Shown here: positions 25,586 through 33,670 of the stretch, one piece after another
Layout of the letters: each line of letters begins with the position of its first letter
Numbering within the stretch: position 1 is the stretch's first letter
Source: Planctomycetota bacterium
Lineage (GTDB): Bacteria; Planctomycetota; Planctomycetia; Pirellulales; UBA7805
Length of the DNA stretch: 62,962 bases
Direction of reading: 5' to 3'
NCBI GenBank assembly: GCA_003389215.1
Contig: QQVP01000035.1
Span: 1-62,962 of the forward strand
Position numbers and translations under genes: made by a program
The notes under the pieces: generated by a model
What the model was told of the DNA's origin: nothing
What the model saw: only the letters and a program-made list of their open reading frames with translations
Databases searched by the model: none

Positions 25586-26416
25586 ATGGCTGGATCTTTC
25601 AATCAGGATCGCCTGTTCTTGAGTCTTGACATGGACGTGGCCGAGACGATTTCGGCAGGCAATGGGACCGCGGCGGTTTACAGCCGGCGATGTCCCGGTA
25701 AGGAAACGGGCAATGAAGATTCCGCCGGCGTGGTGCTCGTCGATCACCATCGGAGCGTTCTGATTGTCGCCGATGGTCTCGGTGGTTCCCCGGCCGGGGA
25801 TCAAGCCGCCCGGCTGGCCGTTGCAGAAACGGCGCTAGCGATACGTGAAGTGGCCACCGGCGAACACTCGCTCCGCGTCGCGATTGTTGATGGCTTCGAG
25901 CGAGCGAACGAAAAGATCCAGGCGCTTGGCGTCGGCGCCGCGACCACACTTTCCGTCGTCGAACTCGATGCATCGACGATGCGCCCGTACCACGTCGGCG
26001 ATTCTGTCATCATGCTGCTCGGCGGCCGCGGCAAAATCAAGTATCAGAGCGTTTCTCATTCGCCAGTCGGATATCTGCTTGAGGCGGGCCACCTGGACGA
26101 AGCCGATGCGATGCAACATGAAGACCGCCATCTTGTATCCAACACCGTTGGCGAGGCGAACATGCGGATCGAGATTGGACCGGCTCTGCAGCTCGCCCCG
26201 CGGGATACCTTGCTTGTGGCCACGGACGGACTGGCCGACAACTTGCACGTCAACGAAATCGTGGAGCGCGTTCGACGCGGACCACTCGATCGGGCCATGC
26301 AGCGGCTGATTGATGATGCGACCGAGCGAATGCATCATTCGAGCGAGCATATGCCGTCGAAACCAGATGATCTGACTGCCATCCTCTACCGGCCGTCAAC
26401 GGTCGACACCGCTTGA
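25586..26416 (+). CDS. PP2C-type protein phosphatase
   Basis: A 276-residue metal-dependent Ser/Thr phosphatase. The PP2C motifs are in order: GNEDSAGVV, IVADGLGGSPAGD, ATTLSVVEL, DSVIMLLG, ATDGLADNL, and the final metal Asp in PDDLTAIL. It has no membrane segment. It follows the kinase by 15 bases on the same strand and should reverse its phosphorylation events. It is the last gene of the 19.5-26.4 kb run. Confidence 0.92.
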   Translation: MAGSFNQDRLFLSLDMDVAETISAGNGTAAVYSRRCPGKETGNEDSAGVVLVDHHRSVLIVADGLGGSPAGDQAARLAVAETALAIREVATGEHSLRVAIVDGFERANEKIQALGVGAATTLSVVELDASTMRPYHVGDSVIMLLGGRGKIKYQSVSHSPVGYLLEAGHLDEADAMQHEDRHLVSNTVGEANMRIEIGPALQLAPRDTLLVATDGLADNLHVNEIVERVRRGPLDRAMQRLIDDATERMHHSSEHMPSKPDDLTAILYRPSTVDTA

Positions 26417-26720
26417 TCCGCAGGCACAAACGCTTCGCAGCACGAATACGACACGCAAATTCGCGCCGATCATACGCTACGGTTCGCTCGGAGCCGACGG
26501 GCACTCCCAGCACGGATCGCTGAATCGTGATCACCCCATCGTGAAACTCGACACGACGCATCCACAAGGCTGCGAACAAGCACCCAGAACAAACGACGAA
26601 CAGAAACGCCATCAGATAGCTCAAGATGGAGGATGACCACAGGTCCAAGGCAATCGAGGCGACGACACCAACCAGTACGCCGATGAAACCCAAAATATAG
26701 TTCGGCTCGTGCAATTTCAT
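26250..26720 (-). CDS. Small membrane protein, partly antisense to the phosphatase gene
   Basis: A 156-residue reading. The first 105 residues look real: two hydrophobic helices (YILGFIGVLVGVVASIAL, LMAFLFVVCSGCLFAAL), then a beta-rich piece (VEFHDGVITIQRSVLGVPVG) as in small planctomycete membrane proteins with a PH-like tail. The last 50 residues lie antisense to the phosphatase and look like a shadow frame, so the true end may be lost through a frameshift near 26420. No family name can be given. Confidence 0.45.
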   Translation of the reverse strand: MKLHEPNYILGFIGVLVGVVASIALDLWSSSILSYLMAFLFVVCSGCLFAALWMRRVEFHDGVITIQRSVLGVPVGSERTVAYDRREFACRIRAAKRLCLRIKRCRPLTAGRGWQSDHLVSTAYARSNDAFARSHHQSAAAWPDRVVRVERAPRFR

Positions 26721-26793
26721 GGTCTCATCTCACAGATCCAGCCTTCGCCATGGTCCTACCCGAAGGCAATGACTTGATCTTTATCCGCTCGTC

Positions 26794-26809
26794 GGTTATT
26801 TTTTTAACC
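26794..26809. promoter_or_regulatory. Candidate operator: palindrome upstream of the BlaI-like gene
   Basis: GGTTA-N6-TAACC with a T-rich centre, in the only A+T-rich patch of the gap, 51-66 bases before the BlaI-like start codon. Repressors of this family bind dyads upstream of their own operon, but the classical BlaI/MecI box (TACA/TGTA) is not seen. Assignment rests on position and symmetry only. Confidence 0.35.
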
Positions 26810-26859
26810 TATCTGGTTGGCAATGTCAACCGAAACGGGGTCTTTGGGCTGTTACAAGC

Positions 26860-27243
26860 ATGAGTACGGAATCTAGCCTTTCCCGCCGTGAACGCCAAAT
26901 AATGGACATCGTCTATCGCCTTGGCGAAGCGACGGTGAGCGACGTGCTGACGGACATGAAGGATTCGCCGACGCGAACCTCCGTTCGCACGATGATGCGA
27001 ATCTTGGAGGAAAAGGGGCAATTGAAACATCGCGTCGAAAATCGTGCCTTCGTCTACCGGCCCACGGCGAGTCGGAAACAAGCAGGACGATCAGCACTTC
27101 GTCGCGTGTTAAGCACGTTCTTCGAGGGTTCTATCGAACACGCTGTGGCAGCATACATTTCCGACCCGCGGGCTAGGCTCACTGCCGAGCAGAAAAAGCA
27201 ACTCGCTAAACTTATTCAGCAGGCCCGGGACGAGAAGGAATAA
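26860..27243 (+). CDS. BlaI/MecI-family repressor
   Basis: A 127-residue winged-helix repressor. LSRRERQIMDIVYRLGEATVSDVL is the start of the DNA-binding domain, and TRTSVRTMMRILEEKGQLKH the recognition helix and wing. The C-terminal helices (RRVLSTFFEGSIEHAVAAYI) dimerise and in the family are cleaved on induction. It sits 5 bases before the M56 peptidase gene, the standard blaI-blaR1 pairing. Confidence 0.93.
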   Translation: MSTESSLSRRERQIMDIVYRLGEATVSDVLTDMKDSPTRTSVRTMMRILEEKGQLKHRVENRAFVYRPTASRKQAGRSALRRVLSTFFEGSIEHAVAAYISDPRARLTAEQKKQLAKLIQQARDEKE

Positions 27244-27248
27244 ACGCA

Positions 27249-29633
27249 ATGCCCGCACCATCGCCCACATCATCGAGTGTGATTGAAGTTGGCGCAGGGT
27301 TGTTGCTTGACGCGTCTGTAAAAGGATTCGTCGTCTTAGCACTCACGGCGATCGTAATCGGACTAATTCGCAGATTGTCGGCAGCCGAACGACATCTCGC
27401 ATGGTCCACAGCGATCTTCGCGCTGCTGTCGCTTCCGTTCTTTTGCGCGACGATGCCAAGCTGGCTGATCTTACCCGCTTGGCATACAGTCTCTTCGGCC
27501 TCAGTCTCGCCTATCACTGCACCACCTCCCGTTAGCGGACAGGAAGATCGACCCAAAAATGAAGTGAGTAGCAAGTTGCGGAGCCAGGCTGACATCGATG
27601 AGATCGACGACCGGTCAATTTCTGCCGATCAGATCGTCGGGCCGGGCAAGCAACTCGCAGTCAGACAACAGATAGACTCACAAGTCTCACGGTTGCAGCC
27701 AATTGTTGTTTGGTTGCTCGCGATATGGATGGCGGGAGTCGTTGCATGTCTAATTCCGGCACTGCTGGGGCAGATGCGACTCACCTCGCTCCGGCGAAGT
27801 TCTCACCCTGTCACCGACGCCACTTGCTTAAGCATGCTAGCGACAGCCTCCGAACAGCTCGCTCTTAGTCGCCGAGTTACGCTTCTCGAAAGTGACCGAT
27901 GCACGATTCCGATGGTGTGGGGTATACGTCGTCCCGTACTGCTGTTTCCCAGCGATCGAAAGGGTTGGTCCGATGATCGATGTGAAATCGTGCTAATGCA
28001 CGAATTAGCTCACGTGAAACGTTGGGATATCCTCTTCAAAATGCTGGCCCAGCTAGCGCGCGCGGTGTATTGGTTCAACCCGTTGGCTTGGTTCGCCGTG
28101 AGGCGCATAGACATAGAGAGTGAGCTCGCTTGCGATGACTTGGTCTTGGGAGTTGGACGAAATCCCGCCGACTATGCCCAGCAGTTGCTCGACATCACCT
28201 CCGCCATACCGTCTCGTCGGCTGGAAATAAACAACGCGATGACGATCGTGCGCCGGTCCATGATTGAAGGTCGGGTACGCAGCATCCTTAGCAACACACA
28301 GTGCCGTCGTCGTCAAACGACTATGGGGCTTTTCGTCGCCGTGACGCTGGTTTTCGGCGTGAGCGTTGTTCTTGCATCGGTGCGATCAGAGACGGAGGAA
28401 CCGGACACCGAGCGAGCGATAAGCGGGGAGGGTCTCGAATCTGTCGCGACGGCGAGCGGGACAGATGACCGAGCCAGATCAAATGAGCGGTCGGATTATC
28501 GTAGACCAGTCGTTACAAAGCATTATTCGGCGTTCCCCTTTTGCCCGCGCGTCGGCGATGGTGACGTCCTATTCCCCGATTGTGCGGCTTTTTCACCAGA
28601 CGGCCGGAGGGTTGTCGTGGCCGGTGGAGGTGGATCGTTTGCCTGGCATTCTGAGATTATTGGGGCCATCAAGAACGGCGTTATTGTGAACGAGGATGCG
28701 ATCCTAGAAGTGACGCCGATAGCATTTTCGGGTCATGTGATGGACGTTGCCTTTTCGCCCGACGGACAGTACTTGGCGGGCATAGGCGTCGATCCGCATG
28801 CTACCAACGGCGTGGCAAATATAACTGGCATTCACGTCGAGATATTCGATGGCCATACTCTGAAGAAGGTCCGCTCTCTCCGGTCAGACGTCTTCCCATT
28901 CGAAAGCTGCAACCCTCGCGCATTCTCGATTTCGTGGTCGCCCGACGGCAATTCTCTTGCGGCGAGCTACAAGGACACAAGGGTCTGGAATGTTCAGGCT
29001 GGCAAATTATTGCTGGAACTAAGTGGAGTGCGAGGACCTGTACGCTTTTGTGAGCAGGGTAAGTCGCTTGTCACATACAACAGCACTACCGGGTCGCTCG
29101 ACTTCTACGATGCCGGGATCGGCCAACGCGTCCGACAGATTGACGTTCGGAACTATCGCGGCGGCGTGACTTCATTGGTCGTTTCGCCCGACGAGCAGTG
29201 GATCGCGATTACAGGCCCGACGGTCTACAAAAAAAATGTCGTATGCGTCGTATCGCGCGATGGAGAGAAGCAACACAAGCGAGAGCAGGAGCGAATTTGG
29301 GAAATTGCATTTACCCCGGATAGCAGGGCAGTAACGATCGGCTTTCATTCCCTGAAGGACTGGTACTTCCTTGACGGTGGGGCGACCGAGAACTACGCGG
29401 GCCATTTGCTTGAGGACACCATTAAGGATGTTGAGCAAGAAACGCCCGAGCAGTTCCCCTTTTTGTACACGGCGCTCGCCCATTCTCCTGACGGAACGAA
29501 GTTGGCCGCGGGACGCGTGCTGTTGTTCACTGGAGGATTTGCCGGCGGCTGGGGATTTCCCATACTTGTTGACAGGTCGTCAGGACAAGAAGCAGAACCA
29601 GACGCCGAGACTGCCGTTGACGCCAAGCGATAA
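27249..29633 (+). CDS. BlaR1-like M56 metallopeptidase with a WD40-like C-terminus
   Basis: A 794-residue membrane protein. N-terminal helices (about 15-60 and 140-165) surround a cytoplasmic zinc peptidase domain with HELAH near residue 251 and a downstream acidic ligand in IESELACDDLVLG. A further helix follows at about 355-375 (MGLFVAVTLVFGVSVVLA). In BlaR1 the C-terminus is a penicillin-binding sensor; here it is about 400 residues of WD40-like repeats (DVAFSPDGQYLAGIG, SISWSPDGNSLAAS, LVVSPDEQWIAI, ALAHSPDGTKLAAG). Paired with the BlaI-like repressor it should sense something outside the cell and trigger repressor cleavage. The signal is unlikely to be a beta-lactam. Confidence 0.9.
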   Translation: MPAPSPTSSSVIEVGAGLLLDASVKGFVVLALTAIVIGLIRRLSAAERHLAWSTAIFALLSLPFFCATMPSWLILPAWHTVSSASVSPITAPPPVSGQEDRPKNEVSSKLRSQADIDEIDDRSISADQIVGPGKQLAVRQQIDSQVSRLQPIVVWLLAIWMAGVVACLIPALLGQMRLTSLRRSSHPVTDATCLSMLATASEQLALSRRVTLLESDRCTIPMVWGIRRPVLLFPSDRKGWSDDRCEIVLMHELAHVKRWDILFKMLAQLARAVYWFNPLAWFAVRRIDIESELACDDLVLGVGRNPADYAQQLLDITSAIPSRRLEINNAMTIVRRSMIEGRVRSILSNTQCRRRQTTMGLFVAVTLVFGVSVVLASVRSETEEPDTERAISGEGLESVATASGTDDRARSNERSDYRRPVVTKHYSAFPFCPRVGDGDVLFPDCAAFSPDGRRVVVAGGGGSFAWHSEIIGAIKNGVIVNEDAILEVTPIAFSGHVMDVAFSPDGQYLAGIGVDPHATNGVANITGIHVEIFDGHTLKKVRSLRSDVFPFESCNPRAFSISWSPDGNSLAASYKDTRVWNVQAGKLLLELSGVRGPVRFCEQGKSLVTYNSTTGSLDFYDAGIGQRVRQIDVRNYRGGVTSLVVSPDEQWIAITGPTVYKKNVVCVVSRDGEKQHKREQERIWEIAFTPDSRAVTIGFHSLKDWYFLDGGATENYAGHLLEDTIKDVEQETPEQFPFLYTALAHSPDGTKLAAGRVLLFTGGFAGGWGFPILVDRSSGQEAEPDAETAVDAKR

Positions 29634-29868
29634 ACACACGAGATGACTCCTAGACTGCCCCGTTCACCGGGCGAGAAACTCGCCGAGTTGACCAAGTTTC
29701 GTGCGTCGGACACGATCCTTGCGAATATCGTTGCGATCGATGCACTTGACGTGCGGTTTGATGATGACGTGGAGACGATGGCGTCAGTCTTTCTAACAAT
29801 TTACGAGGCGCCTCTCGGCGGCCGAGATATTTTCCGTGTGCGGCTCCTTGATTTGTGTCTTGCAGGCT

Positions 29869-30228
29869 ATGACGAATCCATATATCTCACCGGCTAAAGC
29901 GCCTTCGGCGAAGGGGCCGCAGAGTGCGGGCACGGTTCGCTGTCTTAAACTGATCGTCGTATCAATCGTCCTGGCAGTCGCCGGCGGGGTGCTAGGTCTA
30001 GTCGCCGGGCATTTTGTTGGCGTCTTGGCATACGACGGCTTTCCCTCGTACTACTCTGATGACGTTTACCGCGGTGACTACGGCACCGGTTATTCGACGA
30101 ACGTCCGTCGCATCGTCGCACTAAACATGGCTCTAGGCGGTGGCGGTATCGGGTTCTGGCTGGGACTTTCTTTGCCATGGTTGAGGTTGGCCTGGCTGCA
30201 CTTCCGAAAGCGTAATCAGGCAGTGTGA
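29869..30228 (+). CDS. Small membrane protein with N-terminal NPY motif
   Basis: A 119-residue protein starting MTNPYISPAKAPSA, then two hydrophobic segments (LIVVSIVLAVAGGVLGLVAG and the GGGGIGFWLGLSLPWLRLAW region) separated by a Tyr/Asp/Gly-rich loop. The N-terminal Asn-Pro-Tyr-x-x-Pro start is a recurring feature of small planctomycete membrane proteins; another is at 62351-62779. Function unknown. It lies 235 bases after the M56 gene. Confidence 0.6.
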   Translation: MTNPYISPAKAPSAKGPQSAGTVRCLKLIVVSIVLAVAGGVLGLVAGHFVGVLAYDGFPSYYSDDVYRGDYGTGYSTNVRRIVALNMALGGGGIGFWLGLSLPWLRLAWLHFRKRNQAV

Positions 30229-30319
30229 GTTTCACTCCAAAAGTTAGGCGGCAAGGCGCTGCGGCACCGTCTTGTAGCAAGAAACCAAATCAAATAGCGC
30301 TCGACGAAGGGTACAAGAC

Positions 30320-30826
30320 ATGCTTATTTGCCCAACATGTGGTGCTGAGCACGAAATACTCGACCCCATATTTCGCCGCCCTGAAGCGTACGTTCAACTT
30401 TCTCGCGATTCCCAAGAACAGCATGCTCAGGCGGACGACAATCTATGTCGCATTACGCTGCCCGAATGCGCGCCACGATACTTTGTTCGCGGAACAATGC
30501 CTGTCGACGTCGAGGGTCACTCGGATGGCGTTGCCTGGGGGCTGTGGGCAGAGGTGGCGGAGGACGTGTTCAGCCGCGTTTTGGAACTTTGGTCGAATCC
30601 AGATCAAGCGTGTGAGCCGCCATTTGACGGCACGTTAGCCAACTCAGTGCCCACGTACTTAGGAACCCTCGACTTGAAATTGCAGATCCAGCTCACCGGG
30701 CCGACGTCTCGCCCAGAATTTCAGTTCGCGCGAGATATAACGCATCCTTTCGTGCAGGAGTGCTTGGCAGGGATTGATGTTCATCGGGCTTCCGAGTGGC
30801 TCAGTCTCGTTGCGGATGAATCGTAA
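30320..30826 (+). CDS. DUF2199-like protein
   Basis: A 168-residue soluble protein. It begins with a CPTCG half-ribbon (MLICPTCGAEHEILDPIFRRP) and contains ADDNLCRITLPECAPRYFVRG and WGLWAEVAEDVF, the pattern of DUF2199 proteins. The family is of unknown function. In its setting beside orphan small genes and Rhs tips it may be an immunity or housekeeping remnant. A close downstream gene follows after 40 bases. Confidence 0.7.
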   Translation: MLICPTCGAEHEILDPIFRRPEAYVQLSRDSQEQHAQADDNLCRITLPECAPRYFVRGTMPVDVEGHSDGVAWGLWAEVAEDVFSRVLELWSNPDQACEPPFDGTLANSVPTYLGTLDLKLQIQLTGPTSRPEFQFARDITHPFVQECLAGIDVHRASEWLSLVADES

Positions 30827-30866
30827 GAATGTGACCGATATGATGACGCCATGAGAAAGGATCGGG

Positions 30867-31232
30867 ATGAGAGTCTATTGGGATTTCAAAGTCATGGCCA
30901 CTTCCGAATCCGAGGCGACGGCGGTTCTGGATTCCATCGCGCAGCTTCTTGACATTGCACCACAAAAAGTGAAGGTCCGCGATTATCCGAAGTTCACGGA
31001 CATGTACGAATGTGTTTTTCATACACGACATCGTCGGCACGATGGTTTTCAATTCCTGCGAGAATTGGTCGACAATCTCGGTGGAAAAGCATCGATTGAC
31101 GAAACCATTCTGACACGTGATGGAGAAGACCAGTCCGTCTTTGAGACCATTATCGACGTTCGTAACGGTCCACTAGCATTGCCCAACATTCATTGGGTTT
31201 TGGTTACATCCGAGATGTCCGTAAGCACATAG
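30867..31232 (+). CDS. Hypothetical protein near the Rhs cluster
   Basis: A 121-residue soluble protein, MRVYWDFKVMATSESEATAVLDS... with an alpha/beta pattern. AGGA stands 7 bases before the ATG. No family is recognised. Its size, isolation and position beside Rhs tip-immunity pairs are typical of immunity-like orphans, but no matching toxin is next to it on this strand. Confidence 0.5.
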   Translation: MRVYWDFKVMATSESEATAVLDSIAQLLDIAPQKVKVRDYPKFTDMYECVFHTRHRRHDGFQFLRELVDNLGGKASIDETILTRDGEDQSVFETIIDVRNGPLALPNIHWVLVTSEMSVST

Positions 31233-31376
31233 GTATGCCTTTTGGCATAGGCGTTCATATGCGATCTCGAACTGAGTCGTGGGCCTTCCCCGAAGAGGAG
31301 GTATTGTCAGAAGTCGTGTTCTTGAATAGTTGAAAAAAGCGGCGCATCCTGCTGTTGGACAGTGACGACGGATTGG

Positions 31377-31877
31377 TCACACTTCTTCACATACGTGTAA
31401 AATGCACCGATTTGAATCCGTTCTTCGAAGCGCTGTAAAACTCAGAATCAACTGCGAATGCAAATAGACAAAAAAACCCGTTTCGTTGACGAACAGTTGC
31501 CAGAAATGAGCACCGCGACGCTTTTCGATTAGTGACGAACAATCCATCATGAGATCGCCAATGTCGCCACCCCATCGCAGAATACTGGGAGTCGAGCCAA
31601 CGCCGTGCGGAGTGTCAACGTCAGGCGGTGCCTCGCTCAGTTGCCACAGCACGTCCGGAGCTTGAACGTAGACGTGCAGGTGCATTCCGTTGGAAAACTG
31701 AAGGACAAAATCGCGATCTGACCAGCGAGCGTCTACAAAAGACGTATCCGAGAGTCGCTCAGAATCTCGCTTCGCCTGTTTCTGTCGCGGATGTTTATTC
31801 GCGCCTTCGATGGCGTCGCCGAATGAACCGTATGTCTTCTGAATCGGAAAAACATCGACTGGAATTGGTTTTGTCAT
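31377..31877 (-). CDS. Hypothetical protein, possible immunity protein for Rhs tip 1
   Basis: A 166-residue soluble protein (MTKPIPVDVFPIQKTYGS...) with no membrane segment. It reads in the same direction as the Rhs tips and is the next minus-strand gene after tip 1, as an immunity gene should be, although 440 bases separate them. No family was recognised. Phe/Trp-rich beta-like stretches (FVLQFSNGMHLHVYV) suggest a compact domain. Confidence 0.5.
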   Translation of the reverse strand: MTKPIPVDVFPIQKTYGSFGDAIEGANKHPRQKQAKRDSERLSDTSFVDARWSDRDFVLQFSNGMHLHVYVQAPDVLWQLSEAPPDVDTPHGVGSTPSILRWGGDIGDLMMDCSSLIEKRRGAHFWQLFVNETGFFVYLHSQLILSFTALRRTDSNRCILHVCEEV

Positions 31878-32317
31878 GCGGAAATACTTGGGTGCCCGAT
31901 GACAAGTAGGTTGTTCGCCGCGCGCCGCCTAAGCGTTCGGCGATTAGCAGCGAACTAGTGTAACACGTGATACAGCGGTTGGACAAGAAAGCGAGAAACG
32001 TTGCAGGCGACGTGGTAAGTAGTTCAGGGATATTCCCGCGGTCGTTGATAGGTTATTGCCGTTGTGACCAATCGCTTCAGAATGGCCTTAACCTTCGTCA
32101 TCGGGACCGTTATTCAAGTCGTGGATGAAGGCATAGACGCCAACCGATTGCCTTGCTTCGCAAATTCTCTTACTCCTCCGCCGCTACCGAGAATGGCAAA
32201 TCATCGTATCCAGATTGCCGTCTAAGCCCCTTTCCGTCTAACGTCTGCCGCCGGGCGGCCGATGCGTTTTGGACCGAATAAGCTATGATTCCGAATTACT
32301 CGTTCTTGGAAAGACCT
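31878..32317. other. Gap between Rhs tip 1 and the next gene
   Basis: No intact gene. A short minus-strand reading, CEARQSVGVYAFIHDLNNGP near 32110-32165, looks protein-like but is closed by stops on either side, so it may be the wreck of an immunity gene. The rest shows nothing recognisable. Confidence 0.4.
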
Positions 32318-33355
32318 CTATTCAACGTGGGAGGACGGTTTCCCTCCAGTCCATTTTCCAGATGACGGGTTTCTGCAAGCAGAAGCCCATTCGTCGTCTA
32401 CTCCCCGTTGGCCAATCCATTTTTCGGTGAAACCTTGTTTGGCCAGTCCGGGGTTGTCTGTGGGTATCTGTTGCTTGTTGTAAGAACCTTCCAAGGAAGA
32501 ATCGCCAACTGCATCCTCGAACGAATCATATTCCTCGCGGACTGGATCGTAGTTGCCGGAGTCGCCGCCGGACCCTCCCGTCGCCGCACAGAAGGCAAGG
32601 GTACATCCTGAGGCAATCGCAGCAGCCGGAGGTACGTTGACGAGAACAGTCGTTCCGGTCACGGCCAACGAAGCGGTTCCGGAATACGTTGGCACCAATC
32701 CGGGCGTCGGAACGTTTCGCAGGACATGGCCAAGCGCGCCACCCGCGGCCCCGCCCGCGGCCCCGTAACCTGTATCTCGAAGTACCTCGTAGCCGTCGAT
32801 GCCAGGTCTGTCATCAAGAGACTGTCGAACGACGCTGCCCGTTGCCCCCCCAGCAGCACCTGCGACGGCGCCGACGGCAATCGCCGCTCCCACGGTTGGA
32901 TCTGCCGTAAGAACACCCCCAACGATCGCGCCGCTAACCGCGCCCGCAGTGACGGCACCGGCAAGATCGGCTCCGGAGGGCAGTTCTCCTTCAAAGAGAA
33001 GTGAGGACCCGATCGATACTGCCCCGCCGACGATTCCACCGACGATAGCACCACCAATCGTTCCCCAGAATTCGCCCTCTGGGTCGGTCGCTCCGGTGGA
33101 GAAGTTGCCCACATACCGATAGAGATTCGCATCGCCGGCGGCGAAGCCGATGGGGTCTTCGCTGGCCCAGCGGCCGGTGACCGGGTCGTACCAGCGGTGG
33201 AGATTGTTCTGCAGACCGGTCTCGTCGTCGAAGGCCCGGCCGGTGTAGCCGAACAAGTGATCGACGGCCGCGTTGGTCTCGCTGGTCACGTTGCCGAACG
33301 AGTCGTACTCCCAGTACCTTTGGATCGTCGTGTCGCCGCTACGCGTCTGGCGCAT
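32318..33355 (-). CDS. Orphan Rhs tip 1 (truncated core plus toxin-like end)
   Basis: A 345-residue fragment. Residues 1-75 are the end of an Rhs core (IQRYWEYDSFGNVTSETN, FGYTGRAFDDETGLQNN, then the RWASEDPIGFAAGD/LYRYVGN end motif). A glycine-rich, alpha-helical pre-toxin stretch follows, then a variable end with KWIGQRGVDDEWASACRN and a C-terminal GKWTGGKPSSHVE, different from tips 2 and 3. The N-terminal secretion part is missing. The ATG at 33355 lies within the end of the immunity gene before it. Such displaced tips act as a store that recombines into a full Rhs gene. Toxin activity not identified. Confidence 0.75.
   Translation of the reverse strand: MRQTRSGDTTIQRYWEYDSFGNVTSETNAAVDHLFGYTGRAFDDETGLQNNLHRWYDPVTGRWASEDPIGFAAGDANLYRYVGNFSTGATDPEGEFWGTIGGAIVGGIVGGAVSIGSSLLFEGELPSGADLAGAVTAGAVSGAIVGGVLTADPTVGAAIAVGAVAGAAGGATGSVVRQSLDDRPGIDGYEVLRDTGYGAAGGAAGGALGHVLRNVPTPGLVPTYSGTASLAVTGTTVLVNVPPAAAIASGCTLAFCAATGGSGGDSGNYDPVREEYDSFEDAVGDSSLEGSYNKQQIPTDNPGLAKQGFTEKWIGQRGVDDEWASACRNPSSGKWTGGKPSSHVE
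33105..33340 (-). repeat. Rhs core repeat, copy 1
   Basis: Nearly identical at DNA level to copies at 34690-34857 and 36847-37238; it encodes the last part of the Rhs core up to the RYVGN boundary. The copies give long enough identity for homologous recombination between tips. Confidence 0.8.
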
Positions 33356-33665
33356 CGTGTCGCCATGCGTGAAACTCACCGTATACGACGTCGCCAGAAT
33401 TTCGTGCTTCAGAAATCAACTCCTCCGCGATCTTGTCATCGGGATATTCCCACTCCACGTTGGCTTCATCAACGCACCAGTCGATTTCGACGATCTCGAA
33501 ATGATTTTCGACGACCCACTCGCTTAGCTTCCGATTCGCAGCTTCCGCCGAGCGCCCGCAAATGTAGAATCGCACCGCCGCTCCTGCGACCTCGCACGGA
33601 TCGATCTCACAACCTTCGAGCGGTCTTAGTTCGGCCAGGATCACGAAAACGCTGCTACAGTCCAT
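33339..33665 (-). CDS. Probable immunity protein for Rhs tip 2
   Basis: A 108-residue acidic protein (MDCSSVFVILAELRPLEGCEI...), with no membrane segment. It starts 6 bases after the tip 2 stop codon; a GTG overlapping that stop (TAGTG) is also in frame. Position right behind the toxin-like end, small size and acidity are those of an immunity protein. Its stop lies inside the beginning of tip 1. Family not recognised. Confidence 0.65.
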   Translation of the reverse strand: MDCSSVFVILAELRPLEGCEIDPCEVAGAAVRFYICGRSAEAANRKLSEWVVENHFEIVEIDWCVDEANVEWEYPDDKIAEELISEARNSGDVVYGEFHAWRHDAPDA

Positions 33666-33670
33666 TTTCA

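Noticed and set aside
29643..29897. 84-codon frame between the M56 gene and the NPY-motif gene
   Set aside because: No familiar motif and it overlaps the start of the NPY-motif gene; kept as unexplained DNA only.
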